DNA from: an uncultured Sphingomonadaceae bacterium | Lineage (GTDB): Bacteria; Pseudomonadota; Alphaproteobacteria; Sphingomonadales; Sphingomonadaceae | NCBI GenBank assembly: GCA_947488845.1 | Contig: CANLBM010000015.1 | Coordinates: 24,993-88,992 of the forward strand | Reading direction: 5' to 3' | DNA: 64,000 nt | In this document: in pieces, positions 17,319 to 25,686 of the stretch | How the letters are laid out: each line of letters starts with the position of its first letter | Position numbering within the stretch: the stretch's first letter is position 1 | Position numbers and translations under genes: made by a program | Notes under the pieces: generated by a model | Told to the model about the DNA's origin: nothing | Databases searched by the model: none | Seen by the model: the letters and a program-made list of their open reading frames with translations, nothing else

Positions 17319-18677
17319 ATGCTATCGGCAATCGGACTAATCGGCGGACTGGGACTGCTCATCTGGATGACGGTGCGAGGCGTCAATATTCTGATCGCCG
17401 GGCCGGTCGCCGCCGCGATTGTCGCGTTCAGCAGCGGCATTGCCTGGCTGCCCCCGCTCGCCGCAGCAGGTGCACCTGATTTCGCCACCGCTTATATGGA
17501 CGGTTTTGTCGGCTTCTTTCAGAGCTGGTTCTTCATGTTCCTGCTCGGCGCGATATTCGGCGAGATCATGGGTGCCAGCGGCGCTGCCGCCAGCGTCGCC
17601 CACTGGGTGATCGAAAAGATCGGGATCAAACATGCGGTGCTCGCCGTGGTCGCCGCCTGCGCGATCCTTACCTATGGCGGGGTCAGCGTGTTCATCGTGT
17701 CGTTCAGCGTCTATTCGCTCGCCGTCCATCTGTTTCGCGAGGCGGACCTGCCGAGACGGTTCATTCCTGCAGCCCTGGCCTTCGGGTCGGTGACATTCAC
17801 CATGACCAGCGCCGGCAGCCCGGAAATCCAGAATCTGATCCCGATGGAATATCTTGGCACCAACGCCTATGCCGGCTGGCAGGTCAGTCTGGTGGTTGCG
17901 CTGTTCATGGCGGTGTCCGGCCAGTTTTGGATCAACCATATGGTCCGGCGGGCGGTCGCCAGAGGCGAGCATTTTGTTGGTCGCGAAACGGACGACCAGA
18001 ATATCGACTATGGCACTCTGCCCGCGCCGCTGCTCTGCATCCTGCCCCTGGTCGCAGTGCTGGTGATCTTTCTGGTCTTTCAATATCCGCAGGACATGGG
18101 GCCGCTGTCGGCGATACTGCCGCAGGAATCGCTTGATAAATGGGCGTTGGTGGCGGCGCTGGGTACCGGCGCAATGGTCGCGCTGATGGTCGGCTATCGG
18201 AAACTCAAATCGATGCCGGAAGCTTTCTCGCGCGGTGCGACGAGCGCGGTAGTCGCGATTACCAACACCTGCGCGGTTGTCGGCTTCGGGTCCGTCGCCA
18301 AACTGTCACCGGCCTTTCAGGAAGCATTGGTCATGGTGCAGAATATTCCGGGCAGTCCGCTGATCGGAGCCGCTGTTGCGGTCACCGTGATCGCCGGCCT
18401 CACCGGCTCGGCATCGGGTGGCCAGTCGATCGCGCTTCCCCTGATCGCGCCCCATTATATCGATAGCGGCGCGCAGCCCGACGAGCTGCACCGCGTTGTC
18501 GCCATTTCCTCCGGTGCGCTCGATAGCCTGCCGCATAACGGTTATGTCGTGACCACAATCCGCGCGGTTTGCGGGGAAACGCACCGCGATGCTTATGGCG
18601 CGGTGGGTGCGTTGACTGTGGTGATACCGGTGATCGGGACGATCATGGCGGTGGTACTGTTCGGGATATTCGGCTGA
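17319..18677 (+). CDS. GntP family permease
   Basis: 452 residues with about 12 membrane segments. Family features include YGGVSVFIVSFSVYSLAVHLFREADLPRRFIPAALAFGS, TSAGSPEIQNLIP, and TGSASGGQSIALPLIAP near the C-terminus, as in gluconate/fructuronate H+ symporters. It lies 98 bp downstream of the IDO gene on the same strand. Its true substrate may be another organic acid, since no sugar-acid catabolic gene is nearby. Confidence 0.88.
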   Translation: MLSAIGLIGGLGLLIWMTVRGVNILIAGPVAAAIVAFSSGIAWLPPLAAAGAPDFATAYMDGFVGFFQSWFFMFLLGAIFGEIMGASGAAASVAHWVIEKIGIKHAVLAVVAACAILTYGGVSVFIVSFSVYSLAVHLFREADLPRRFIPAALAFGSVTFTMTSAGSPEIQNLIPMEYLGTNAYAGWQVSLVVALFMAVSGQFWINHMVRRAVARGEHFVGRETDDQNIDYGTLPAPLLCILPLVAVLVIFLVFQYPQDMGPLSAILPQESLDKWALVAALGTGAMVALMVGYRKLKSMPEAFSRGATSAVVAITNTCAVVGFGSVAKLSPAFQEALVMVQNIPGSPLIGAAVAVTVIAGLTGSASGGQSIALPLIAPHYIDSGAQPDELHRVVAISSGALDSLPHNGYVVTTIRAVCGETHRDAYGAVGALTVVIPVIGTIMAVVLFGIFG

Positions 18678-18756
18678 CCATAGCCCGCTTCCAGCGGATT
18701 GCCAGCGCTGATCAATGGAAGATTTGGAAACATCTTTTCCACGGTGGACAGATTAT

Positions 18757-18789
18757 CGGGCTACCTAAGATATTATCTTAAATAACCCG
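18757..18789. promoter_or_regulatory. 33-bp palindrome, PadR operator-like, between convergent genes
   Basis: The core TAAGATATTATCTTA (18766-18780) is a perfect palindrome around one base. Imperfect outer arms CGGG...CCCG extend it to 18757-18789 with 13 of 16 arm positions matching. It lies downstream of the GntP gene and of the PadR-type gene. It shares AAGATAT with the palindrome upstream of the latter. With essentially no loop it suits protein binding better than a terminator hairpin. Confidence 0.5.
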
Positions 18790-18853
18790 ATTATTTATCT
18801 GTTACAAAATATTTATATGAAGGATGCTCTGCGCAAGGAGCAGCAGATTATTG

Positions 18854-19465
18854 CTACTTCAGCCGCTCGATCCTGCTCGCCGCCTCGTCGATGATTGCGG
18901 TGACTTCCAGGATTTTGTCCGATCCCTTGTCCTCGTCGCCGAGCCGGATCGCGATCGCGCTCTTGAGGTTGTGCATGGCGCGGCGAACCGATGCGCCATC
19001 GCTGGCCTCGCCCATTTTCGACACGCCTTCCAGCCGTGCGAGAATCTCGGCAATCTGCGCCTCGTCCTCTTTCAACCTTGCGGAACCCGCTTCAGTGATC
19101 GAATAGATTTTCTTGCCGTCGCCATCGACCGCTTCATCGATCAGGTCCATTTCCGCCATCAGGGTCAGCGTCGGATAGACGATCCCCGGACTGGGCGCAT
19201 AATGGCCGCCGGTCAGTTCCTCGATGTGGCGGATCAGGTCATAGCCGTGCCGCGGTTCTTCCGCGATCAGGTGCAAGGCCAGAAGTTTCAGTTCGCCGCG
19301 CTGGAACATCCGTGCGCGCCTTTTGCCCTTGGCGCCTTCAAAGGCGGCCTGGGCGAAGGCCCGGGCAAATTTCTCGCCAGGCGATCCGCCTCTTCCGCGG
19401 CCTCTGCCCCGTCCCCGGCCAGATCCGTCGTGGCCACCGGGTCCAAATTTCATTCCATGTCTCAT
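18854..19465 (-). CDS. PadR-family regulator, YqjI-like with Gly/Arg-rich N-terminus
   Basis: 203 residues. The N-terminal ~50 residues are low-complexity (His, Gly, Arg) and precede the winged helix RGELKLLALHLIAEEPRHGYDLIRHIEELTGGHYAPSPGIVYPTL, the PadR core. A C-terminal dimer helix follows. The layout resembles E. coli YqjI, a nickel-responsive PadR repressor, but here the tail is poor in Cys and His, so metal sensing is doubtful. AAGATAT palindromes lie both upstream (19499) and downstream (18766), suggesting autoregulation. Confidence 0.85.
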   Translation of the reverse strand: MRHGMKFGPGGHDGSGRGRGRGRGRGGSPGEKFARAFAQAAFEGAKGKRRARMFQRGELKLLALHLIAEEPRHGYDLIRHIEELTGGHYAPSPGIVYPTLTLMAEMDLIDEAVDGDGKKIYSITEAGSARLKEDEAQIAEILARLEGVSKMGEASDGASVRRAMHNLKSAIAIRLGDEDKGSDKILEVTAIIDEAASRIERLK

Positions 19466-19498
19466 TTTTGAATCTTTCTTTATATCTAAGATGTTCTT

Positions 19499-19510
19499 AA
19501 GATATATCTT
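19499..19510. promoter_or_regulatory. Palindrome AAGATATATCTT upstream of the PadR-type gene
   Basis: A perfect 12-bp palindrome lies 34 bp upstream of the PadR start codon (19465). It sits inside an AT-rich stretch with further ATATCTAAGAT and TTATCTT half-sites (19482-19522). This is the expected place for an autoregulatory operator and shares its half-site with the site at 18766-18780. Confidence 0.55.
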
Positions 19511-19680
19511 TATATTATCTTTGCAATAAGATCATGGGAAAAAATATATAAGCGTTTGAAAATTCGTCACTATATCCTGCAAATATTGACGACCGGCAAC
19601 GACCGGGACTTGCGTCAAAGCTATTGGACTCACGACCACAAGCTGTTAATCGAACAGTTAAAATCTAGATGGAGCTACCT

Positions 19681-20811
19681 ATGGCAACCCTGATTCACGG
19701 CACATGCGATCCCCGCTTTGAGGCGGTCAAAAAGGCATTCGAGAATAATTTCAGCGAGCATGACGATCTCGGCGCATCGGTTGCGATCACGCTGGATGGT
19801 GAATTTGTCGTCGATCTGTGGGGCGGGCATCTCGACGAGGCGCGGACCGAAGAATGGCGGGAAGACAGTCTGGTCAATGTCTGGTCGAGCACCAAGACGA
19901 TGGCGGCGATGTCCTTGCTGCTGCTCGCGGATCGTGGCGAGGTCGATCTTCACGCGCCAGCCAGCAAATATTGGCCGGAATTTGCCCAGAATGGCAAAAA
20001 GGCGGTCGAAGTCAGACATTTTCTAAGCCACACGGCCGGTTTGTCCGGCATGGACAAAAAGGTCGACGGCGACGCGCTCTATGACTGGGAATGGATGACC
20101 ACCGCTCTTGCAAAACAGGAACCCTGGTGGGAGCCGGGAAGCCAGTCGGGCTATCACGCCATCACCCAGGGCCATTTGATCGGGGAGATTGTCCAGCGGG
20201 TCTCCGGCCAGTCGATCGGCAATTTCTTCCGTCAGGAAATCGCCGAACCGACCGGCGCGGATTTCCACATCGGCGCGGATGAAACGCTCGACGAGCGCAT
20301 CGGCAATCTTGTCCCGCCAGCCAGCGGCCCTTCGCCCGCTGCCGATTCGATCGCCAGCCGCACATTTTCCAATCCCGGCGTCGATGCCACCGAACCGCGA
20401 AAGCGGATCTGGCGCGCGGCGGAAATTCCTGCCGCCAACGGTCAGGGCAATGCCCGCAGCATCGTCCGCGCCCAGACCGCCATGGCCAATGGCGGCCAGG
20501 CGTTCGGCAAGACGATCATGTCGGAAGCGGGGGCAAGACGGATTTTCGAGAAACAGAGCGAAGGCACTGATCTGGTTTTGGGCATACCGGTGACCTTTGG
20601 CATGGGCTATGGCCTGAACAGCGCGTCCACCCCGATAAGCCCCAATAGCAACACCGCTTTCTGGGGCGGCTATGGCGGGTCATCGGTGATCATCGACCAG
20701 GACGCACGGCTTTGCTTTTCCTATGTGATGAACAAGATGGAGAGCGGGCTGCTGGGCGATCCGAGGGGATTCGGGCTTGCCGCGGCTATGTATATGTCGA
20801 TGGCGGAATAG
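19681..20811 (+). CDS. Serine hydrolase of the beta-lactamase / esterase EstB type
   Basis: 376 residues. The SxxK nucleophile motif is WSSTKTMAA at about residues 83-91. SGYHAITQGHLIGEIVQRVSG carries the Tyr of the second motif. WGGYGGSSVIID near the C-terminus replaces the KTG element. The start at 19681 is supported by GGAG 6 nt upstream; an ATG at 19669 is less well placed. No signal peptide is seen, which suggests a cytoplasmic esterase or lactonase rather than a true beta-lactamase. Confidence 0.87.
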   Translation: MATLIHGTCDPRFEAVKKAFENNFSEHDDLGASVAITLDGEFVVDLWGGHLDEARTEEWREDSLVNVWSSTKTMAAMSLLLLADRGEVDLHAPASKYWPEFAQNGKKAVEVRHFLSHTAGLSGMDKKVDGDALYDWEWMTTALAKQEPWWEPGSQSGYHAITQGHLIGEIVQRVSGQSIGNFFRQEIAEPTGADFHIGADETLDERIGNLVPPASGPSPAADSIASRTFSNPGVDATEPRKRIWRAAEIPAANGQGNARSIVRAQTAMANGGQAFGKTIMSEAGARRIFEKQSEGTDLVLGIPVTFGMGYGLNSASTPISPNSNTAFWGGYGGSSVIIDQDARLCFSYVMNKMESGLLGDPRGFGLAAAMYMSMAE

Positions 20812-20850
20812 GGTTCGCCTGGGATGGGTTTAGAGCGGCGTTGCCAGCAA

Positions 20851-20938
20851 CCGTCTCCCCAGCGAAGGCTGGGACCTAGACCGAGTGTGGTGAGACTCAC
20901 ATAGGCGGATTGGATGCCAGCTTGCGCTGGCATGACGG
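20851..20938. repeat. Paired-hairpin intergenic repeat, forward copy
   Basis: Two hairpins, CCCAGCgaaGGCTGGG at the left and ATGCCAGCttgcGCTGGCAT at the right, are joined by a conserved linker (GACCTAGACCG...GAGACTCACATAGGCGGATTGG, given with a gap). It is the same composite element as at 21531, 24968 and, inverted, 24240. It lies between the serine hydrolase and the HEPN-like gene. Confidence 0.8.
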
Positions 20939-20997
20939 GTTCATATATGGTCGACGCCGTTTAGAATATTTTCAGTGATTTGCGATAGAGATGCGCG

Positions 20998-21492
20998 ATG
21001 AATGAAATGTCCTCGTCTTTTGCCGCACCGCAAGAAGTCACCGACACTCCAGCATCCTTCACGATCGATGACGCCCATATTTTCCGCAGCAAATTGATTG
21101 ATAAATTTGCTCAAGTCGAGACCTGGATGAACTGCAAGTTCGGAAAGCTTTCTCCGGACATCGGGGGCAAAAGGCCATTGGGACAAAAGCTGGATGCGAT
21201 CCGTAAACTCGCTGAGCAGGCTGAACCGAAATTAAAGAACCCCGCCAGAATTCTGAAACTGCTGGACCAGTTGCAGCCTTATGCAGATTTGCGTGGGGAA
21301 TTGGCGCATTCGACTCTCTCGATGCTCAACACCGAGCAGCAGGGCACGGTACTAATTTATAAAAATGCCAATGATGCAGGTCATTCGACAGTAAAAAAGT
21401 CCGGGCGCCTCACATCAGGTCAGATGAAGCACTATCTCAACCGAACCGAGCAGATTTGCGATCAGCTAAAATCATCTGCAAACAATAAATAG
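20998..21492 (+). CDS. Orphan alpha-helical protein with HEPN-like R-x4-H motif
   Basis: 164 residues, mostly helical, with no signal peptide or membrane segment. ADLRGELAHS places Arg99 and His104 in the R-x4-H arrangement of HEPN ribonuclease domains. The long helices before it (DKFAQVETWMNCKFGK and AIRKLAEQAEPKL) would fit a HEPN bundle. The C-terminal part, KSGRLTSGQMKHYLNRTEQICDQL, is another helix pair. No nucleotidyltransferase partner is adjacent. It is flanked by two copies of the paired-hairpin repeat. No good ribosome site is seen. The assignment is tentative. Confidence 0.5.
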   Translation: MNEMSSSFAAPQEVTDTPASFTIDDAHIFRSKLIDKFAQVETWMNCKFGKLSPDIGGKRPLGQKLDAIRKLAEQAEPKLKNPARILKLLDQLQPYADLRGELAHSTLSMLNTEQQGTVLIYKNANDAGHSTVKKSGRLTSGQMKHYLNRTEQICDQLKSSANNK

Positions 21493-21530
21493 CAGTTCTT
21501 ATTCTCGCGGCCATTACTGGTAAGCAAAAC

Positions 21531-21617
21531 CCGTCACCCCAGCGAAGGCTGGGGTCTGAACCGAGGTCGGTGAGTCTCACGCAGGCGGGTTGGATGCCAG
21601 CCTTCGCTGGCATGACG
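21531..21617. repeat. Paired-hairpin intergenic repeat, forward copy
   Basis: GTCACCCCAGCGAAGGCTGG starts the left hairpin. The right hairpin is ATGCCAGCcttcGCTGGCAT, followed by GACG. The linker again contains GGTGAGTCTCAC and GGCGGGTTGG. It lies between the HEPN-like gene and the 3' end of grpE. Confidence 0.85.
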
Positions 21618-21703
21618 ACGCCCGATATGAAGCTGTTGGCGATCAAGCCTTCAATCGCGAAGATTAGGCAAACGGCCTAGCGAAACGCGTGAAGCCGGAA
21701 AAA

Positions 21704-22303
21704 CTACTCCGCCTTCTTCGCCACCCCAACAAATGCCGGGCGCAGCAACCGGTCCTTGATCATGTAGCCGGCCTGCATTTCCTGGACGATGGTGCCGGGC
21801 TCATGCTCGTCGGTCGGGATTTCGACCATCGCCTGGTGCTGGTTGGGGTCGAGCGGGAGGCCGACCGAGGCGACGCGCTTGATGCCGTTTTTCTCGAACG
21901 TGGCTTGCAATTCGCGGCCGGTGGCTTCGATGCCGTTGATCAGGCCCTTCCATTTTTCCTCGTCCTTGACCTCGGCGGGAATGGCGTCGAGCGCGCGCTG
22001 CATATTGTCCATCACCGAGAGCATGTCGCGGGCAAAGCCGGTGGCGGCATAGGCGCGGGCGTCCTGCGCGTCCTTTTCGAGGCGGCGGCGGACATTCTGG
22101 GTCTCGGCCTGCGCGTAAAGCACGGCCTGCTGGGCTTCGGCCAGCTCGGTTTCCAGCGCCTCGATACGGTTGTCGGAATTTTCCGGCTGGGAAGCGTTCC
22201 CTTCTCCACCGTCCTTCATCGATTCCGGCACGCCATCCAGTTCGGCGGCGGCGGCGGCGGCGTCGCCATTGTCTTGTCCGGGATTCTGCTTGGTATCGCT
22301 CAT
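21704..22303 (-). CDS. grpE: Nucleotide exchange factor GrpE
   Basis: 199 residues. An acidic, low-complexity N-terminus is followed by the long coiled coil (NRIEALETELAEAQQAVLYAQAETQN), then NVRRRLEKDAQDARAYAATGFARDML and the C-terminal beta domain with VGLPLDPNQHQAMVEIPTDEHEPGTIV. It releases ADP from DnaK. It follows hrcA by 23 bp in the same direction, forming the hrcA-grpE heat-shock operon. Confidence 0.96.
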   Translation of the reverse strand: MSDTKQNPGQDNGDAAAAAAELDGVPESMKDGGEGNASQPENSDNRIEALETELAEAQQAVLYAQAETQNVRRRLEKDAQDARAYAATGFARDMLSVMDNMQRALDAIPAEVKDEEKWKGLINGIEATGRELQATFEKNGIKRVASVGLPLDPNQHQAMVEIPTDEHEPGTIVQEMQAGYMIKDRLLRPAFVGVAKKAE

Positions 22304-22326
22304 GTTCTAAATCACTCTATTTTCTA

Positions 22327-23376
22327 TTATTTCGTCAACAAACGCGACAGGGTTTGCGCGGTAAAGTCTACCATGGGTACCACGCGGGCATAATTCAACC
22401 TTGTCGGACCGATTACACCGACCACCCCGACCACCTGTCCATCGCCGTCCTTGTAGGGCGCCGCTATCACAGATGAGCCGGAAAGGGAGAATAATTTATT
22501 CTCGGCGCCGATAAATATTTTTGCTGCTTCCGCGTCGCGGGCATTGTCGAGCAGACGGGCGATTTCCTGCTTGGCTTCGAGTTCGTCGAGCAGGCGCCGC
22601 ACCCGTTCGAGATCGGCCAGCGCGCTATTGTCCTGCAGCAGATTCGCCTGTCCACGGACGATCAATACCGGCCGGTCCGACGGATCGCGGCTCCAGGTGA
22701 CCATGCCCGCCTTGACCAGTTCTTCCGAGGCCTTGTCGATCGCCAGTTCGCCGGCGCTGATTTCTCCGTCGACCGTCGCCAGCGCCTGGCTGAGCGTCTT
22801 GCCGCCATAGCGGGCGGTGAGATAATTGCCGGCTTCGACCAGTGCCGATTCCGACACGCCGGGCGGCAGGTCGAGCACGCGGTTTTCGACGCCGCCATCC
22901 TGCGACACGAGGATTGCCAGCCCCTGCCCTTCGGACAATTTCACGAAACTGAACTGTTTGAGCAAAGGCTCGCGCTTGGGCACCAGCACGAGACCGGCGC
23001 AGGAAGAGAGGCCGGAAAGGATCGAGGTGGTGGCGCGCAGGGCATCCTCGACCGGGCCCCGTTCGGTGATCTGGCTCTCGATCGCGTCGCGCTCTTCCTG
23101 GGTCGGGACCGCTGCCTGCATCATGCCGTCGACAAACAGGCGCAGGCCGATTTCGGTCGGCACCCGTCCGGCGCTGGTATGGGGGGCGGCGAGCAGGCCC
23201 AGCTCCTCTAGATCCTGCATGACATTGCGGATCGAGGCGGGGGAAAGCTCAAGACCGGGGGCTTTCGATATGGTCCGCGACCCGACCGGCGCGCCGGTGT
23301 CGAGATAGGATTCCACCACAACGCGGAAAATATCCTGCGCGCGGGTGGTCATTTCGGTGATCGGGGTGTTGGTCAT
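22327..23376 (-). CDS. hrcA: Heat-inducible transcription repressor HrcA
   Basis: 349 residues. The N-terminal winged helix reads TTRAQDIFRVVVESYLDTGAPVGSRTISK, with SPASIRNVMQDLEELGLLAAPHTSAGRVPTEIG just after it, the HrcA hallmark. The GAF-like middle and the C-terminal VGVIGPTRLNYARVVPMVD are also typical. HrcA binds CIRCE operators near groESL-type genes. No CIRCE sequence is visible in this window, so its targets must lie elsewhere. It is divergent from rph. Confidence 0.96.
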   Translation of the reverse strand: MTNTPITEMTTRAQDIFRVVVESYLDTGAPVGSRTISKAPGLELSPASIRNVMQDLEELGLLAAPHTSAGRVPTEIGLRLFVDGMMQAAVPTQEERDAIESQITERGPVEDALRATTSILSGLSSCAGLVLVPKREPLLKQFSFVKLSEGQGLAILVSQDGGVENRVLDLPPGVSESALVEAGNYLTARYGGKTLSQALATVDGEISAGELAIDKASEELVKAGMVTWSRDPSDRPVLIVRGQANLLQDNSALADLERVRRLLDELEAKQEIARLLDNARDAEAAKIFIGAENKLFSLSGSSVIAAPYKDGDGQVVGVVGVIGPTRLNYARVVPMVDFTAQTLSRLLTK

Positions 23377-23502
23377 GGATCATAGATAGGTCAATTGTCG
23401 GGCGGTTTCCAGCATTACTCATCTCCAATTGGGAGAGGAGGAGGGATTGCCTCTCCCCCTGAGAGCCGTTAAGGACGCGGCAACTCTAAAAAGGATCAAA
23501 CT

Positions 23503-24216
23503 ATGCGACCATCGGGCCGTGCGCCGGACGAAATGCGCGCCATTTCCATCGAAACCGGATTTACCAAACATGCCGAGGGCAGCTGCCTGATCAGCTTTGG
23601 CGATACGCGGGTGCTGTGCACCGCCAGTATCGAGACGAGCCTGCCGCCGTGGATGCGCGGCAAGGGTACCGGCTGGGTTACCGGCGAATATTCGATGCTG
23701 CCCCGCGCCACCCACACCCGTGGATCGCGCGAAGCGGCGCGTGGCAAACAGTCGGGACGGACGCAGGAAATCCAGCGGCTTATCGGACGCTCCTTGCGAT
23801 CGGTCGTCGATCTCAAGAAGCTCGGCGAGCGGCAGATCACGCTCGATTGCGACGTGATCCAGGCCGATGGCGGCACCCGGACCGCGTCGATCAGCGGTGC
23901 CTGGGTGGCGCTGCGGCTGGCGGTCAACGGCCTGCTCGACCAGAAAGTGCTCAAGGAAGACCCGATCCAGCAGAAGATTGCGGCGATCAGCTGCGGTATC
24001 TTTGACGGCACGCCGGTACTCGATCTCGACTATGACGAGGACAGCAACGCCGGCGCCGACGCGAATTTCGTGCTGACCGGCGATGGCAATATCGCCGAAG
24101 CGCAGGCGACTGCCGAGGGCCAGACCTTTGACGACGAAGGCCTGATGCGGCTGATGCGGCTGGCGAAAATCGGCTGCGGCCAGATTTTCGAGGCGCAGGA
24201 CAAGGCGGTCGGTTAG
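23503..24216 (+). CDS. rph: Ribonuclease PH
   Basis: 237 residues, the usual length. It starts [39 protein letters not shown]. Typical motifs are [32 protein letters not shown] and [17 protein letters not shown]. It is a phosphorolytic 3'-5' exonuclease that trims tRNA and other RNA 3' ends, acting as a hexamer in the cytoplasm. It lies upstream of rdgB, as in many bacteria, with an inverted paired-hairpin repeat between them. Confidence 0.97.
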   Translation: MRPSGRAPDEMRAISIETGFTKHAEGSCLISFGDTRVLCTASIETSLPPWMRGKGTGWVTGEYSMLPRATHTRGSREAARGKQSGRTQEIQRLIGRSLRSVVDLKKLGERQITLDCDVIQADGGTRTASISGAWVALRLAVNGLLDQKVLKEDPIQQKIAAISCGIFDGTPVLDLDYDEDSNAGADANFVLTGDGNIAEAQATAEGQTFDDEGLMRLMRLAKIGCGQIFEAQDKAVG

Positions 24217-24239
24217 GATTTAAGCGAAAAGAAGAACAG

Positions 24240-24326
24240 CGTCATGCCAGCGAAGGCTGGCATCCAAGCCAATATTGCGAGACTCACAATCATTGGTTTG
24301 GGCCCCAGCCTTCGCTGGGGTGACGA
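24240..24326. repeat. Paired-hairpin intergenic repeat, inverted copy
   Basis: This copy starts GTCATGCCAGCGAAGGCTGG and ends CCCCAGCcttcGCTGGGG TGACG, the mirror orientation of the copies at 20851, 21531 and 24968. It fills almost the whole gap between rph and rdgB. Confidence 0.85.
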
Positions 24327-24339
24327 ATGAGGGAATAGA

Positions 24340-24966
24340 ATGACCCATCGCAAACTCGCCCCCGGACGCCTCGTGATCGCCAGCCATAATCAGGGCAAGG
24401 TGCGGGAAATCCGGGCGTTGCTGGAGCCTTATGGCATCGAACCGGTGTCGGCGGGCGATCTGGGATTGCCCGAACCGGAAGAAACCGGGACGAGTTTTGC
24501 CGAAAATGCGTTGCTCAAGGCGCGGGCGAGTGCGGAGGGTGCGGATTGCGTGGCGCTGGCCGATGACAGCGGGCTGTGCGTCACGGCGCTGGGCGGCAAG
24601 CCGGGGGTTTACACCGCCGACTGGGCCGAGCGGCAATGGTTCGAGGGAGACAAAGGCCGCGACTGGTATATGGCGATGGGCAAGGTCGAAGGGCTGCTCG
24701 CGGAGCAAGGACCGGATGTCGATCGCAGCGCCTGTTTTGTGGCGACGCTGGCGCTGGCATGGCCGGATGGCCATTCGGAAATTTTCGAAGGGCGCGTCGA
24801 GGGCAAGCTCGTCTGGCCGCCGCGGGGCGCATTGGGTTTCGGCTATGATCCGGTGTTCCAGCCTAACGGATTTGAACAGACATTTGCCGAACTTGATCCC
24901 GCGCAGAAACAGGCGATGAGCCACCGCGCGGATGCGTTTGCGAAACTGGTTGCGGCCTGTTTTTGA
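24340..24966 (+). CDS. rdgB: dITP/XTP pyrophosphatase (RdgB/HAM1)
   Basis: 208 residues. The N-terminal [14 protein letters not shown] and the segments [37 protein letters not shown] and [15 protein letters not shown] are typical of the family. It hydrolyses non-canonical purine triphosphates (dITP, XTP) to monophosphates and so protects DNA from base-analogue incorporation. It is flanked on both sides by paired-hairpin repeats. Confidence 0.96.
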   Translation: MTHRKLAPGRLVIASHNQGKVREIRALLEPYGIEPVSAGDLGLPEPEETGTSFAENALLKARASAEGADCVALADDSGLCVTALGGKPGVYTADWAERQWFEGDKGRDWYMAMGKVEGLLAEQGPDVDRSACFVATLALAWPDGHSEIFEGRVEGKLVWPPRGALGFGYDPVFQPNGFEQTFAELDPAQKQAMSHRADAFAKLVAACF

Positions 24967-24967
24967 T

Positions 24968-25053
24968 GTGTCACCCCAGCGAAGGCTGGGGCCTAAACCA
25001 TGGGCGGTGAGACCTACATAGGCGGGTTGGATGCCAGCCTGCGCTGGCATGAC
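24968..25053. repeat. Paired-hairpin intergenic repeat, forward copy
   Basis: It starts GTGTCACCCCAGCGAAGGCT and ends with the hairpin ATGCCAGCctgcGCTGGCAT then GACA. It sits between rdgB and the convergent CAP-domain gene, so it may also act as a bidirectional transcript end. Confidence 0.85.
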
Positions 25054-25059
25054 AGCAAA

Positions 25060-25647
25060 TCAACCCTGCAACGGATCCCGCCCCACAATATTTCCCGCCG
25101 GACCATAGCGACAGACCAGGAAATCGTCGCGGGCATTGCTGGCCACCGCGCAGCCGACCCGCAGGCTGGTTGGCCAGATGATCTGGGTATAATGGGCGAT
25201 ATCGCCCCAGGTGCCGGTGGTGCTGTTGTCCGGGAACAGTCCGCGCTTGAAATAGCGGTCCTCGTCGACCCAGGCGCCGATCATTTCCCCGTAACCATAA
25301 GCATCGCGGGTACCCATCCACAGATTTTCGCCCTGCCGCGGGTTGCGGCCGGTCTGCGGATCATGGGCGAATTTCCCGGTGCGGGCCAGAGAAGCGGCAT
25401 AGACGGCGGCGTCCTTCGCCAGTTCCGTGTTCCAGACCAGTTTCGGCGCGCCGACCTTGGCCCGCGCTTCATTATGCGCCCGCATCATTGCATTTTGCAG
25501 CCGGCTTTCGCCGCGCGGTTCGGGCTCCATGCTCGTACGGGTTTCAACCACCGTGGTCGGTGCCGGATTGTGCGACGTCCCGGCCGAGCAGGCGGCAAAG
25601 ACTGGCGTGATTAGAAGGATCGGGCTAAGGGCGCGGAATATATGCAT
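25060..25647 (-). CDS. CAP-domain (SCP/PR1-like) secreted lipoprotein
   Basis: 195 residues from the ATG at 25647. A signal with FAACS lipobox at about residues 17-21 is followed by a low-complexity linker and the CAP domain: MRAHNEARAKVGAPKLVWNTELAKDAAVYA, GENLWMGT, and HYTQIIWPTSLRVGCAVA (the CAP signature with His and Trp). It is an extracytoplasmic protein of uncertain activity. The start is divergent from hemW, with only 39 bp to the preferred hemW start. Confidence 0.88.
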   Translation of the reverse strand: MHIFRALSPILLITPVFAACSAGTSHNPAPTTVVETRTSMEPEPRGESRLQNAMMRAHNEARAKVGAPKLVWNTELAKDAAVYAASLARTGKFAHDPQTGRNPRQGENLWMGTRDAYGYGEMIGAWVDEDRYFKRGLFPDNSTTGTWGDIAHYTQIIWPTSLRVGCAVASNARDDFLVCRYGPAGNIVGRDPLQG

Positions 25648-25686
25648 GAACTGGCCTCTACAACGGAAAATCTGAACAGAAGTGAT

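Noticed and set aside
19681..20811. Class C beta-lactamase (antibiotic resistance)
   Set aside because: No signal peptide and no KTG triad; the protein fits EstB-type esterases better.
22300..23500. CIRCE operator (TTAGCACTC-N9-GAGTGCTAA) near hrcA or dnaK
   Set aside because: No such sequence was found near hrcA, grpE or dnaK in this window.
20851..25053. Possible CRISPR array made of the recurring hairpin repeats
   Set aside because: Copies are far apart, lie one per intergenic gap, occur in both orientations and lack regular spacers; no cas genes are present.
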